A stretch of 18,654 bases of DNA from contig JAEYNQ010000193.1 in the NCBI GenBank assembly GCA_023412455.1, forward strand, positions 1-18,654, in the 5' to 3' direction. Positions within the stretch are counted from its first letter, which is position 1. Each line of letters starts with the position of its first letter. This DNA comes from Bacillota bacterium (lineage in GTDB: Bacteria > Bacillota > Clostridia > Lachnospirales > Cellulosilyticaceae). A model generated the notes under the pieces. It did not search any database. It saw only the letters and a list, made by a program, of their open reading frames with translations, and had not been told where the DNA came from. Of the stretch, positions 1-7,430 are shown piece after piece. The translations under genes and the position numbers were made by a program.

Positions 1-87
1 TACACTTTTTCCATGAATAATTATTATTGGAATACCTTCCCCCTCAATCACATAATTTAACTGTGTACTTCCAATCATCATAAGCAT
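1..87 (-). CDS. Alpha/beta hydrolase, N-terminal fragment (cut by window edge)
   Basis: Only the first 29 codons are in the window. Reading leftward from the ATG at 85-87 gives a start typical of alpha/beta hydrolases: a short beta-hairpin (STQLNYVIEGEG) followed by a hydrophobic strand and the oxyanion-loop HG (IPIIIIHGKSV). A strong Shine-Dalgarno (GGGGG) lies about 9 nt upstream of the first ATG; two further ATGs follow within four codons, so the exact start could shift slightly. The catalytic triad lies outside the window, so substrate and activity cannot be judged. The family call rests on a short piece and is moderate. Confidence 0.6.
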   Translation of the reverse strand, partial: MLMMIGSTQLNYVIEGEGIPIIIIHGKSV

Positions 88-393
88 AACCTAGTTCCCC
101 CTTGTAAAATATATATACTCCTAATTATAATTAGCTCATAACATAGTAAAAAAATAAAATGTATACCCCTATAAAACTAAATATAATTCTAAAAAATACC
201 TACTCATATATTTCAATTACTAATATAGCATAACATTTTAGGCATGTTGCATTTTGTAATTTTGTGCGCTCAAAATAAGACCAAGTTTGCACTTGATCCT
301 ATCTAAAACTATTCTTTTAATTACTAGTTTAAAGGACTATTTATTACGAGAAACTATAATTTTCCTGTTTTTTAGTTTCTATGTAATTGAAAT
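88..393. other. Intergenic, no gene seen; one inverted repeat
   Basis: Very AT-rich spacer between the hydrolase start and the GNAT stop. I see no coding stretch. The only structure noted is an 8-bp inverted repeat, AGAAACTA at 349-356 and TAGTTTCT at 373-380, just past the end of the GNAT gene. It could be a weak transcription end for that gene, but it is not followed by a clear T-run on the minus strand, so I do not call it a terminator. Confidence 0.5.
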
Positions 394-843
394 TTAAACA
401 ATACTTTTATAAAAACACACTGCTTCTTCATGATGAGTATATTTTCCGTAATTAGGGCAAATCTGATATCCACTTTTCTGATAAAAACGAACAGCTATAG
501 TATTAATTTTTCGTGTTTCCAGTATAATTTTCCTATATCCATAACCATACGCATAATCTTCAAGAGTTCGTAAAATTTGCGTTCCAATCCCAACACCTTT
601 TATTCTGGAATAAACACGTTTTATCTCTGCTGTATCATTTGAATAGTTTTGCAGTGCTCCGCAGCCGACAGGCTTACCATCACTATAGGCAATAACAAAA
701 ACTGTACGAGCTGCTTTTAATGCATCAGCCTGAAAACTTGCATTACCATTGCTTCCTGTGATTTTCTCCAGTATGACTGACAACTCCTCAATCAATTGTA
801 CTGCTTCTATAGATGTTACAGATGCTTCTCTTATCTCTATCAT
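394..843 (-). CDS. GNAT-family N-acetyltransferase
   Basis: The 149-aa product has the length and layout of a single-domain GNAT enzyme, which transfers acetyl from acetyl-CoA to an amine. The acetyl-CoA-binding motif A is visible as AEIKRVYSRIKGVGIGTQIL (about residues 71-90), with a G-x-G pyrophosphate loop. It is followed by the motif B region ILETRKINTIAVRFYQKSGY (about 106-125), where the N..A..FY..GY pattern is typical. The substrate is not predictable. The start is ATG at 841-843, preceded by an AAGGAGT-type ribosome-binding site. Upstream (922-941) is a perfect 20-bp palindrome near the likely promoter. The gene lies outside the integrated element, in the left flank. Confidence 0.88.
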   Translation of the reverse strand: MIEIREASVTSIEAVQLIEELSVILEKITGSNGNASFQADALKAARTVFVIAYSDGKPVGCGALQNYSNDTAEIKRVYSRIKGVGIGTQILRTLEDYAYGYGYRKIILETRKINTIAVRFYQKSGYQICPNYGKYTHHEEAVCFYKSIV

Positions 844-921
844 AAAAAGTTTACTCCTTGCAAATTTAGACTTATGGACTGCGCTACTTTTTTAATAAAC
901 CTATAATATAAATATAATTTT

Positions 922-941
922 ATATGATGATATCATCATAT
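922..941. promoter_or_regulatory. Perfect 20-bp palindrome upstream of GNAT gene
   Basis: ATATGATGATATCATCATAT is an exact palindrome (two 10-bp half-sites), about 80 nt upstream of the GNAT start. Between it and the gene the minus strand carries -10-like sequence (TATTATAGG region, about 897-906), so the palindrome would overlap or lie just upstream of a -35 position. This is a plausible operator for a dimeric regulator. It is AT-rich, so chance or a plain cruciform is also possible. Confidence 0.4.
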
Positions 942-998
942 CATAAGTATCTCACTTTTCATCGCAACTCCAAGTGGGAATCAATAAAATTTACCCTA

Positions 999-1346
999 TT
1001 AAAATACAAAACAAATTAACGTCCTTGTATCAATTGCATACTCTATCATTTGTTTTAACTTATTGAGTTCATTATAGCATCTATACTTTCCCAATTTTTC
1101 AAACAACTCTTTTTTGCAAAAATAGAGTGGTTGATAAAAAATTTCTTCTTCCTCAAACTCATCAATACTCACATTAAAATACTCATTAAGTAAATTAACT
1201 ATGCCTTCTTGCCATAGTGTATTAAACTCAATATCCGTTAACTCCCATAAATACAAGTCATTTGGCTGCCACTTACCGTATTCTTGATCATACATTGCCT
1301 CAATTGTTTTAGGTACATAGATATAATGCCGGTGTTTCTCCATCAT
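999..1346 (-). CDS. Hypothetical acidic protein, about 115 aa
   Basis: I do not recognise a family. The product is rich in aromatic and acidic residues, with an EFEEEE run in the middle, and has no signal peptide or membrane segment. The longest reading begins at a GTG (1352), but ATG codons at 1344-1346 and 1341-1343 follow an AGGTGA ribosome-binding site and are more likely starts. Small, acidic, aromatic-rich single proteins of this kind are often immunity proteins of polymorphic toxins, but nothing here proves it. It ends about 250 bp from the decayed attachment site and belongs to the left flank. The same-strand gap to the GNAT gene is about 155 nt, so the two are probably separate transcripts. 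Confidence 0.6.
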   Translation of the reverse strand: MMEKHRHYIYVPKTIEAMYDQEYGKWQPNDLYLWELTDIEFNTLWQEGIVNLLNEYFNVSIDEFEEEEIFYQPLYFCKKELFEKLGKYRCYNELNKLKQMIEYAIDTRTLICFVF

Positions 1347-1382
1347 TCTCACCTACCATAATTTTATACTAACAGTTCGTTT

Positions 1383-1540
1383 CTAAAGCAACATCACGCT
1401 CTGTTTGAGCTTATTTAAAAATGATATTTCTAAACTAAGCAATGCCCATTTCGTGTCCTTTTCATATTCCATAATAAATCGATTAATAATATACAGTAGT
1501 TCCTCTTTATGTCTGGATTTTGAATAAGCACCTCTATTCT
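1383..1540 (-). pseudogene. Possible short coding remnant (about 51 codons)
   Basis: An open stretch of about 51 codons ends with TAG at 1383-1385. It contains sequence such as HKEELLYIINRFIMEYEK and TKWALLSLEISFLNKL, which looks like real helical protein rather than random AT-rich translation. There is no proper start codon in frame, and a stop closes the frame upstream. I read it as a possible C-terminal leftover of a gene lost during past insertions at the tRNA-Thr locus. This is weak evidence; it may not be a gene. Confidence 0.25.
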
Positions 1541-1596
1541 CCTCTTAATCGTTTTATTTATATAAACACCTTACCATTGTCTTAATATGCATAAAT

Positions 1597-1750
1597 ACCT
1601 AAATGTTTTCCTATCCACCTAAGTCCCTAAGCACTACAAAATATTTCACTATAAACACTATTTCCCCGTTTAGACCTATCTATCTAAGCCCTTAATAAAG
1701 CTGGAAGGGGGACTCAAACCCTCCACTTTCTCATTACGAATGAGTTACTC
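1597..1750 (-). repeat. Distal attachment site with decayed tRNA-Thr 3' half (attR-like)
   Basis: Positions 1700-1750 match the 3' two-thirds of the intact tRNA-Thr at 15176-15227 with four mismatches in 51. The last 21 bases (1730-1750) are identical to 15207-15227 and cover the anticodon arm. Similarity stops abruptly at 1750: the D-arm and 5' acceptor are absent. Similarity also continues on the other side, through the tRNA 3' flank, to about 1597 (compare 15062), with one 14-nt gap. A tRNA 3' fragment as a direct repeat of an intact tRNA is the expected scar of tyrosine-integrase insertion into a tRNA gene. The T-arm mismatches show it no longer encodes a tRNA. Confidence 0.85.
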
Positions 1751-2105
1751 AAAACAGATATTAATCCCAAAATATTGATCACTGAACAAAGCTTTTAATT
1801 CCAATACTTGAAGACAATTTTTTCTATACTTATCTTCTAATATCTGTATTATTTTTAACCATTTTACTGTAAATACACTGTAAAACTTCAGCATATGATT
1901 TCACATAGAGAGCGTATATAAAGATATTTAGTAAAAATTTAATGACCAATTGAGTGTTAGAATTTTCAATGATTCAAAGCCATCTTATTTGATTTTTTCT
2001 TTTCATCTTTTACTCAAAATAATGGATGCCTATTTTAATGTATTTGCATGACTACCCTTTGATGTCTAAATATATGTTTTTATCCATATAATCATTTTTA
2101 ATAAT
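1751..2105. other. Element end, no gene seen
   Basis: This is AT-rich sequence between the attachment core and the stop of the STAND gene. I find no coding stretch and no clear terminator. A short motif, ACTGTAAATACACTGTAAA (1868-1886), resembles the CACTGTAAACCCTACTGTAAA block next to the other attachment site (15113-15133). It could be an arm-type binding site for integrase or excisionase at the element end, but this is only a visual similarity. Confidence 0.4.
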
Positions 2106-5100
2106 CTAATCATACTCAAAACATTGATTTAGCTGACTTTCCCTATTCCTTTCAAATTCTTGTTCGCTCAATATCTCCTGTTCGAACTTTTCTTTTTCTA
2201 TAAATGCCCACTGTGAAATCAGCTCATTTGGATAACCTTTTAATTCTTCAAATAATCTTAAATACCCTTCCATTATTTTAGCTCTGGAACCAGACCAGCT
2301 CATTGGTCTAAATTTATCTTTCATTACATTTAAAACAGCTATCGGATTATTTGCATGATTAATTATATACAGTGCTACTGGACTCCATTCTGCTAACTTT
2401 TGCTCTTTATTAAAAATAAATGGCACTATTGCTTGTGCTAATACTGTGCATCTAGCATCTATATCTTTATTACACCAACTAATAATATCTTTATCCTTAA
2501 TAAATAAGATAGGGTTTGTTTGAATATACCACTTTCCTGAAAACAAATCTTGAAACAAGTCTGTAGCTGTTCCACTTTCTAATAGAAAAACATCTAAAAA
2601 TATATCTGAATTAATTTCAGCAAGGGCTCGTACCGTATAGCTACACCCACCATATGAATACCTACTATATGAATTTTTAAATTGACGATTTAACATTTTG
2701 AAATCATTTTCTGATACTTGCTCATTAAAGCATTTTTTTATGACATTTGCTATCCTATAATCAATATTATAGTCTATATTTTTATCAAATATAAAATGAC
2801 TCTTAAATAAGATTTCTCTTCCAAATGAGCACAATTTATTTATATCACTCCTCTTTTCCTTTCTTAATAGCCCCTCTAAAATAACAATTACTATAGTCAT
2901 CCCCTTGGGTTTTATTGATATTTCTTCTAATAGGTCACATAACTCATCAATATTAACTTCATCTATTGCTATATATCCTAAACGCCTATATTCCTCAATA
3001 GGTGCACTATCCATACTTAATGATTTTTTCAATCTAACAATACCTTCTTCTGAAATCTGAACTGACAGCTGCAATCTCGGAAATATATTTATTAATAACT
3101 TATCTCTAACTGCATCGTTTAATACTTGATTTGCTACTTCTCTATCTTTTTGTGCTACCTCATACAAAAAACCTACCATCAAATCATAATTTCTAGCATT
3201 AACTTCTATTCCTTTCAGTTGTCCTAGAAATTCATTCCATATTTTTAGATACTCGTTAGTTCCTTTAGCTATACCTTGTCCCAAATAAAATAATTCTTTT
3301 TTATGTCCAATTAATAATTCATGTAATATCTCATTATACGTCTCCTCATTATTTACCAATTGCATTCCTAAACTAATAATCTTTTCTTCTACTGATTCAA
3401 TACATACTTCATTACTACAACCGCCATCTTCATCGGTTATATCAAAATAGCTATATGATGACTTGGTAAATGTATGCATTCTTATTTTTTGATATAATGT
3501 ATTGGGTCTAAGTAGTCTCTCTAACTTGCATAACCTTTCTAAAATATCATCATCCATTTCTTTGTTGTCATACTTAATTGTAAATTTAACTGCAAGCCAT
3601 CCCTCTTCCCAAGAGTCATCGAGTATTAATTTACTTATTGCACTTTCGAGTTCATCATATACATTTGCCTTTATCCATAGCCCTCTAAATTTATCTGCTA
3701 ATATCCTCTTGACATTTGAAGATAAATCTGGGTATTTAATAGCAATATCTATACAGTACTGAATAAATATTCTATACCAGCTTTTAACGTCATCTTTACT
3801 CTTTGGTTCATATCCATAATCTCTACACCTAGCACCAAATTCATATATGTTATTGGTAGTAAAATACCATGTCTCTAGTGTTGAGTCGAGCAATTCCATC
3901 GCTAGCTCTAGCTTGTTTTGAATTTTAGATTCTATCAACTCTTTTATAACACTTAGTTTTTGTGTCTTTGTTGCATATGTTCCTGACCAACAAAGTTGAA
4001 ATAATTCTTTTAACATACGATGTATTGTATCATCATTTACATCTTTATTTTCAGTTAAAGCATACATACAAAGAATCTTTACTGCTTCACAAAACAATTC
4101 ACTTTCATATGCTAAAGAGCAAAGAATCCGAACAAATTGTTTGTAATGTCTATTTTGGCAAGAAAAAAAGACATCCTTATTTTCACTAGATAACATTCGT
4201 TGAATGCTATACAATGTCTCTTTAGGATTTATTGGTGCAAGGTTTCTAAATATACTGATTCCCAGCTCATTTAAATTACTAATATCACCTAGCATTTCCC
4301 CCTCACTTAACCATTGCTTAGCCATTTTTCTTGCTTCTTGGCAATTATGTAAATAACTAAGTCTTCGAGAAAATGATTTAAACAACCTTTCATTCTTTTG
4401 TAATATATTACAGATCATATAATTAGGTATATTTTCTAATGCTCTTATAGCTAACCTATTAGCTATAGCATGTGGCAAAACAGCTCTCCATTGACCTCTC
4501 CTTTGAATTATACCTCTACGCATTAATTCGCTGACATTACTAAACAATTCATTTTCATTCATTCCCCGTAGTTGTGCAAGTAATAACAGTTCACTATTAC
4601 TATCTTGTAGTATTTCACCATTAAAAGAATATACTAAAGAACATACCTCGGCCACTTTCATTAATGATTCTTTATTTTCATGCCTTTGCCAAAATAATCT
4701 AGAAAATAGTTCTTCATCTTTTAAATTTCCTAAGCTCTCTCCTCTTTTAATTGTTTTAGCCAATGCAAGAGCTACTCGGGCATTTCCACTTGAAAAATTA
4801 GCGATAGTATGTACATCAACTAAACTAATATAATCAAACCTTAGTAAAAGGATTTTCTCAATTAATTCATTGCTAGATGGCTTCAAGCAAAATATCTCTG
4901 TTTCTTCAGGCTGATCTTCTCTTATATCATATTCAACAGTAAGTAGGCTTATTTTACTTTCCTGTTTTGTGCATTGATCAGTTAGCCTCCTATGCAAATC
5001 TGGTGGACAATTATCTACAATCAATATAATCTGCTCATTTAATACCAACAATCTATTAACTAGTTTATTAGGCGAAGGATTGGGATTCTCACCTATATCA

Positions 5101-5912
5101 GAATAAATGACTTTATATTTATTTAATACGTTTATTCCAATACGTTCATCAAACAGAGCTTGAACTAACCTAGTTTTACCTACCCCTGAAAGTCCAACTA
5201 ACCGAATTGATGTTCTTTCCTTACATAACTTTTCACGTAACTTATTTATTCCGTCTAATACTGTCATTCCATCCGAATCTCTATATTCATTACTATATAT
5301 TCTAGCCTTATTATCTAAAATGTACTCTTCTTCAATACTAGTTGCTTTTGCCCAATTCTCATATGTATGCCATCCATCTATACTTCTTCCTATTTTTTCT
5401 CTTACCCAAATAATTAATGTTGGATGACAACTCACCCAAGATGCAATCCTTTGCCTATCATAGAAATCAATCCATAGTTGTTCTTTATGTTCACAGCCCT
5501 CTAATGCTTCTTTCATAGCCTTTCTACGTTCAGCTAGAGCACTATCTGATGTTGAACTCTGGCTACTAACAATTATATATGCGCCTCCATATTCAGCCAG
5601 TTCCTCTATTACAACTCTTAATTTTCCTTTAGGTTTCATCTCCTCAATGATTGCACTACGAGGCATATCTGGTTTCTTAACTTGGAATCCTGTATTTGAC
5701 CTTGGTATAAAATTATTTTCATCAAAAAAAGATGAAGGTGCTTTTACTCTAACATCTATACCACCATCCTTTGCATTTTGATCTCCTCCCCATGTAACTC
5801 CTACAGTAGACTTCCCTTTTGATCGTAGCTCTGCCTCACATAATAGCCCAATGAGTGTTCTAAGGTCCGTATCATTTAATTCTCTAATATCATCACCTGT
5901 AATTTCAAACAT
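2106..5912 (-). CDS. STAND NTPase with N-terminal Mrr-like PD-(D/E)xK nuclease (Avs-like defence protein)
   Basis: A 1268-aa three-part protein. Residues 1-175 resemble an Mrr-type restriction nuclease: E26 in the first helix, the GGID motif with D53, and QVK at 77-79 (the Q-x-K variant typical of Mrr). Residues about 215-430 form a STAND-type P-loop NTPase, with Walker A GLSGVGKT (240-247), Walker B IILIVDN (D300) and a downstream basic sensor region. Residues about 430-1268 are long and helix-rich without catalytic motifs, matching the C-terminal target sensor of Avs proteins. In that family, phage protein binding triggers oligomerisation and the N-terminal effector degrades DNA. The start follows a GGGAG ribosome-binding site, with a TATAAT-like -10 at 5943-5948. 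It is at the far end of the element and has no partner gene. The domain call is strong; the defence role is inferred from the family, and the Avs subtype is unassigned. Confidence 0.82.
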   Translation of the reverse strand: MFEITGDDIRELNDTDLRTLIGLLCEAELRSKGKSTVGVTWGGDQNAKDGGIDVRVKAPSSFFDENNFIPRSNTGFQVKKPDMPRSAIIEEMKPKGKLRVVIEELAEYGGAYIIVSSQSSTSDSALAERRKAMKEALEGCEHKEQLWIDFYDRQRIASWVSCHPTLIIWVREKIGRSIDGWHTYENWAKATSIEEEYILDNKARIYSNEYRDSDGMTVLDGINKLREKLCKERTSIRLVGLSGVGKTRLVQALFDERIGINVLNKYKVIYSDIGENPNPSPNKLVNRLLVLNEQIILIVDNCPPDLHRRLTDQCTKQESKISLLTVEYDIREDQPEETEIFCLKPSSNELIEKILLLRFDYISLVDVHTIANFSSGNARVALALAKTIKRGESLGNLKDEELFSRLFWQRHENKESLMKVAEVCSLVYSFNGEILQDSNSELLLLAQLRGMNENELFSNVSELMRRGIIQRRGQWRAVLPHAIANRLAIRALENIPNYMICNILQKNERLFKSFSRRLSYLHNCQEARKMAKQWLSEGEMLGDISNLNELGISIFRNLAPINPKETLYSIQRMLSSENKDVFFSCQNRHYKQFVRILCSLAYESELFCEAVKILCMYALTENKDVNDDTIHRMLKELFQLCWSGTYATKTQKLSVIKELIESKIQNKLELAMELLDSTLETWYFTTNNIYEFGARCRDYGYEPKSKDDVKSWYRIFIQYCIDIAIKYPDLSSNVKRILADKFRGLWIKANVYDELESAISKLILDDSWEEGWLAVKFTIKYDNKEMDDDILERLCKLERLLRPNTLYQKIRMHTFTKSSYSYFDITDEDGGCSNEVCIESVEEKIISLGMQLVNNEETYNEILHELLIGHKKELFYLGQGIAKGTNEYLKIWNEFLGQLKGIEVNARNYDLMVGFLYEVAQKDREVANQVLNDAVRDKLLINIFPRLQLSVQISEEGIVRLKKSLSMDSAPIEEYRRLGYIAIDEVNIDELCDLLEEISIKPKGMTIVIVILEGLLRKEKRSDINKLCSFGREILFKSHFIFDKNIDYNIDYRIANVIKKCFNEQVSENDFKMLNRQFKNSYSRYSYGGCSYTVRALAEINSDIFLDVFLLESGTATDLFQDLFSGKWYIQTNPILFIKDKDIISWCNKDIDARCTVLAQAIVPFIFNKEQKLAEWSPVALYIINHANNPIAVLNVMKDKFRPMSWSGSRAKIMEGYLRLFEELKGYPNELISQWAFIEKEKFEQEILSEQEFERNRESQLNQCFEYD

Positions 5913-5982
5913 TATGCGTCTCCCTACTATTAATTAAAATTAATTATATCCACTCTTGAATTTATATCTATAGTACTAACTG

Positions 5983-6297
5983 TCATATATCTTTATATAT
6001 CGATTGTCTACTTAATTCACATAGTCTGGCTAATTCATTCTTATTAAGTTGTCCAATTTTATACTTAGGATAATGTTATATAATACAATTTGGTAAATTT
6101 TCGCTTGTTGCAGTTGGCCTTCCTACCTTTTTCTTAACTGGTGAAATATTACTATAATATACATCTTTTGCTGTCAAATTCTCAACAGCTATTTTACCCT
6201 CACTAAAAAGATTATTAAATTGATTTTCTATTTCAGATGCAACTCTAGTATTCATTTCATGCTCAATTTCATTATCAAATATATTTCTTAATTCTTT
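5983..6297 (-). pseudogene. Remnant of a protein ending in a resolvase-like HTH, with in-frame TAA
   Basis: Reading leftward from 6297 gives an open frame (…NEIEHEMNTRVASEIENQF…KKKVGRPTATSENLPNCII) that meets TAA at 6076-6078. It then continues in the same frame as HYPKYKIGQLNKNELARL and CELSRQSIYKDI to a TGA at 5983-5985. The joined end has the GRP…HYPKYK…LA.L…SR.S.YK pattern of C-terminal helix-turn-helix domains of small serine recombinases. The part upstream does not look like a recombinase catalytic core, so the original protein may have been a different HTH protein. One internal stop and the lack of a convincing N-terminus make this a broken gene. It lies just upstream of the STAND gene's promoter region. 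Confidence 0.6.
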
Positions 6298-6678
6298 TCA
6301 CTATGCAATAATTAGCACTTTAATTACCAGTAAATGTTTATAGACGCCCTCTTGTGTCTCTATCATCTTCCATAATTTTCGTAAAACTTCTAAACAACTT
6401 GGATAATTTATAAGATATATTTTAGGAATACTTGCACCGATAAAAAATAGGATATTAATTGATTTCTTTCTATTAATTTTTCCAAGATAGACCTTCCCAC
6501 TTATTTTTTTCCTCATTCTCCTATCAATCGCATAAAAATCAAATATATATTTATTATATTTTAATATTCTATTTTTTCAATTATTTAACACTAATTTATT
6601 TCTTAATCTTTCTTTATTTCATTAAGTATTGCATATTATTCCTGCCTCTAACTTAATAAAATAGAAGGTAGTTTTATT
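6298..6678. other. Degenerate AT-rich stretch, no convincing gene
   Basis: A 71-codon open frame (6301-6516, minus) exists, but its product is a poor mix of basic and hydrophobic residues. A second minus frame briefly reads SKLFRSFTKIMEDDRDTRGR before stopping. Both look like decayed coding sequence of the remnant that follows at 5983-6297. I do not call a gene. From 6517 to 6678 I see only AT-rich spacer. Confidence 0.4.
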
Positions 6679-7263
6679 CTACCTCCCTGCTCCTTCCATC
6701 TTTCTTCTTCTCATTGCTCTAATAAGCGTACTTTTACTAATACGTGTCATCTTTTCAACTTCAGAATAGCTATGATCATTTAATAAATCTAGTGCCATTT
6801 CTAACTGCTTATCCGTAAATTTCTTTGGCCTTCCCTCTTTATAACCTACCTTTGTCTTAGCCACTGCCTTTCCAGTCTATGTACGTTCTACTATCATCGC
6901 CCTTTCAAATTGAGCAAAAGCTAACAGGTTAGTAATAATCAGCTCTCCAATCGGCGTATCTTCTATCAATCCCATGTTTAATATATGTATATTTACACCT
7001 CTACCTCTTAATTCTTTAATGCATTGAAGCCCTTCTTCTGTACTTCTACAAAATCGATCTAGCTTTGTAACGACTAGAGTATCCCCTTCATCTAATTTAC
7101 ACACCAATTCTCCAAATATAGGTCGATCTATTTTTGATCCAGTAAACTGCTCCTTGTTTACTATTGCATTAGGATACTTTTCCAATATACTACTTTCTTG
7201 TTCTTCTAAGCTATTATTCTCTAATTGACTTTTTGTACTTACTCTAGCATAACCATAAATCAT
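6679..7263 (-). pseudogene. Small serine recombinase (resolvase/invertase) interrupted by one in-frame TAG
   Basis: The frame from 7263 encodes the resolvase catalytic domain: YARVSTKSQ at residues 4-12, with nucleophile S9 and the preceding Arg; LVVTKLDRFCRS; and the GELIITNLLAFAQFERAMI long helix. After ERT comes TAG (6877-6879). The same frame then continues as TGKAVAKTKVGYKEGRPKKF and a complete C-terminal DNA-binding HTH (SYSEVEKMTRISKSTLIRAM) to 6679. Family members usually have Gln at this point (ERTQ), so a single CAG-to-TAG change explains the break. The rebuilt protein would be about 194 aa, the normal resolvase length. An AAGGAG ribosome-binding site precedes the ATG. TAG ends several intact genes here, so readthrough is not expected. 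Confidence 0.85.
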
Positions 7264-7283
7264 CTCTGTTCTCCTTCTAGTTT

Positions 7284-7367
7284 TGACACTAAGTTTTGAT
7301 TATTTAAAAGTATTAATTATACGTTCTAAAAAAATTAGTGCCAATACTTAAAAGTTATGACACTATT
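7284..7367. repeat. Res-like repeats upstream of the serine recombinase
   Basis: The non-coding stretch before the recombinase start holds TGACACTAA (7284-7292), its near inverted copy TTAGTGCCA (7335-7343) and a further direct copy TGACACTATT (7358-7367). A second inverted pair is AAGTATT/AATACTT (about 7308-7314 and 7343-7349). Resolvases usually bind several imperfect inverted sites directly upstream of their own gene, so this is a plausible res site. Spacing and consensus were judged by eye only. Confidence 0.4.
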
Positions 7368-7383
7368 TCAAATTGTAGCTTTT

Positions 7384-7414
7384 AACAAAAGGGTAATCAT
7401 AAACGACTACCCTT
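7384..7414 (-). terminator. Terminator after the 161-aa gene
   Basis: On the minus strand, AAGGGTA (7408-7414 reversed) pairs with TACCCTT (7389-7395 reversed) as a 7-bp stem with a 12-nt loop, followed by TTTTGTT. It starts about 17 nt past the stop codon of the 161-aa gene. This separates that gene's transcript from the broken recombinase downstream. Confidence 0.6.
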
Positions 7415-7430
7415 CATCATTTTTCATTAC

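Noticed and set aside
1700..1750. A second functional tRNA-Thr
   Set aside because: The D-arm and 5' acceptor are missing and the T-arm and variable region carry changes; it is only a 3' fragment.
3502..4189. Plus-strand open frames inside the STAND gene (86 and 75 codons)
   Set aside because: They are shadows of a long minus-strand gene, have low-complexity products and no ribosome-binding sites.
6301..6516. 71-codon minus-strand frame as a gene
   Set aside because: The product lacks any domain pattern, no good ribosome-binding site is seen, and the surroundings are degenerate; treated as decayed sequence.
6877..6879. TAG as a recoded or suppressed codon
   Set aside because: TAG terminates several intact genes in the window (STAND, primase, excisionase-like), so a plain nonsense mutation is simpler.
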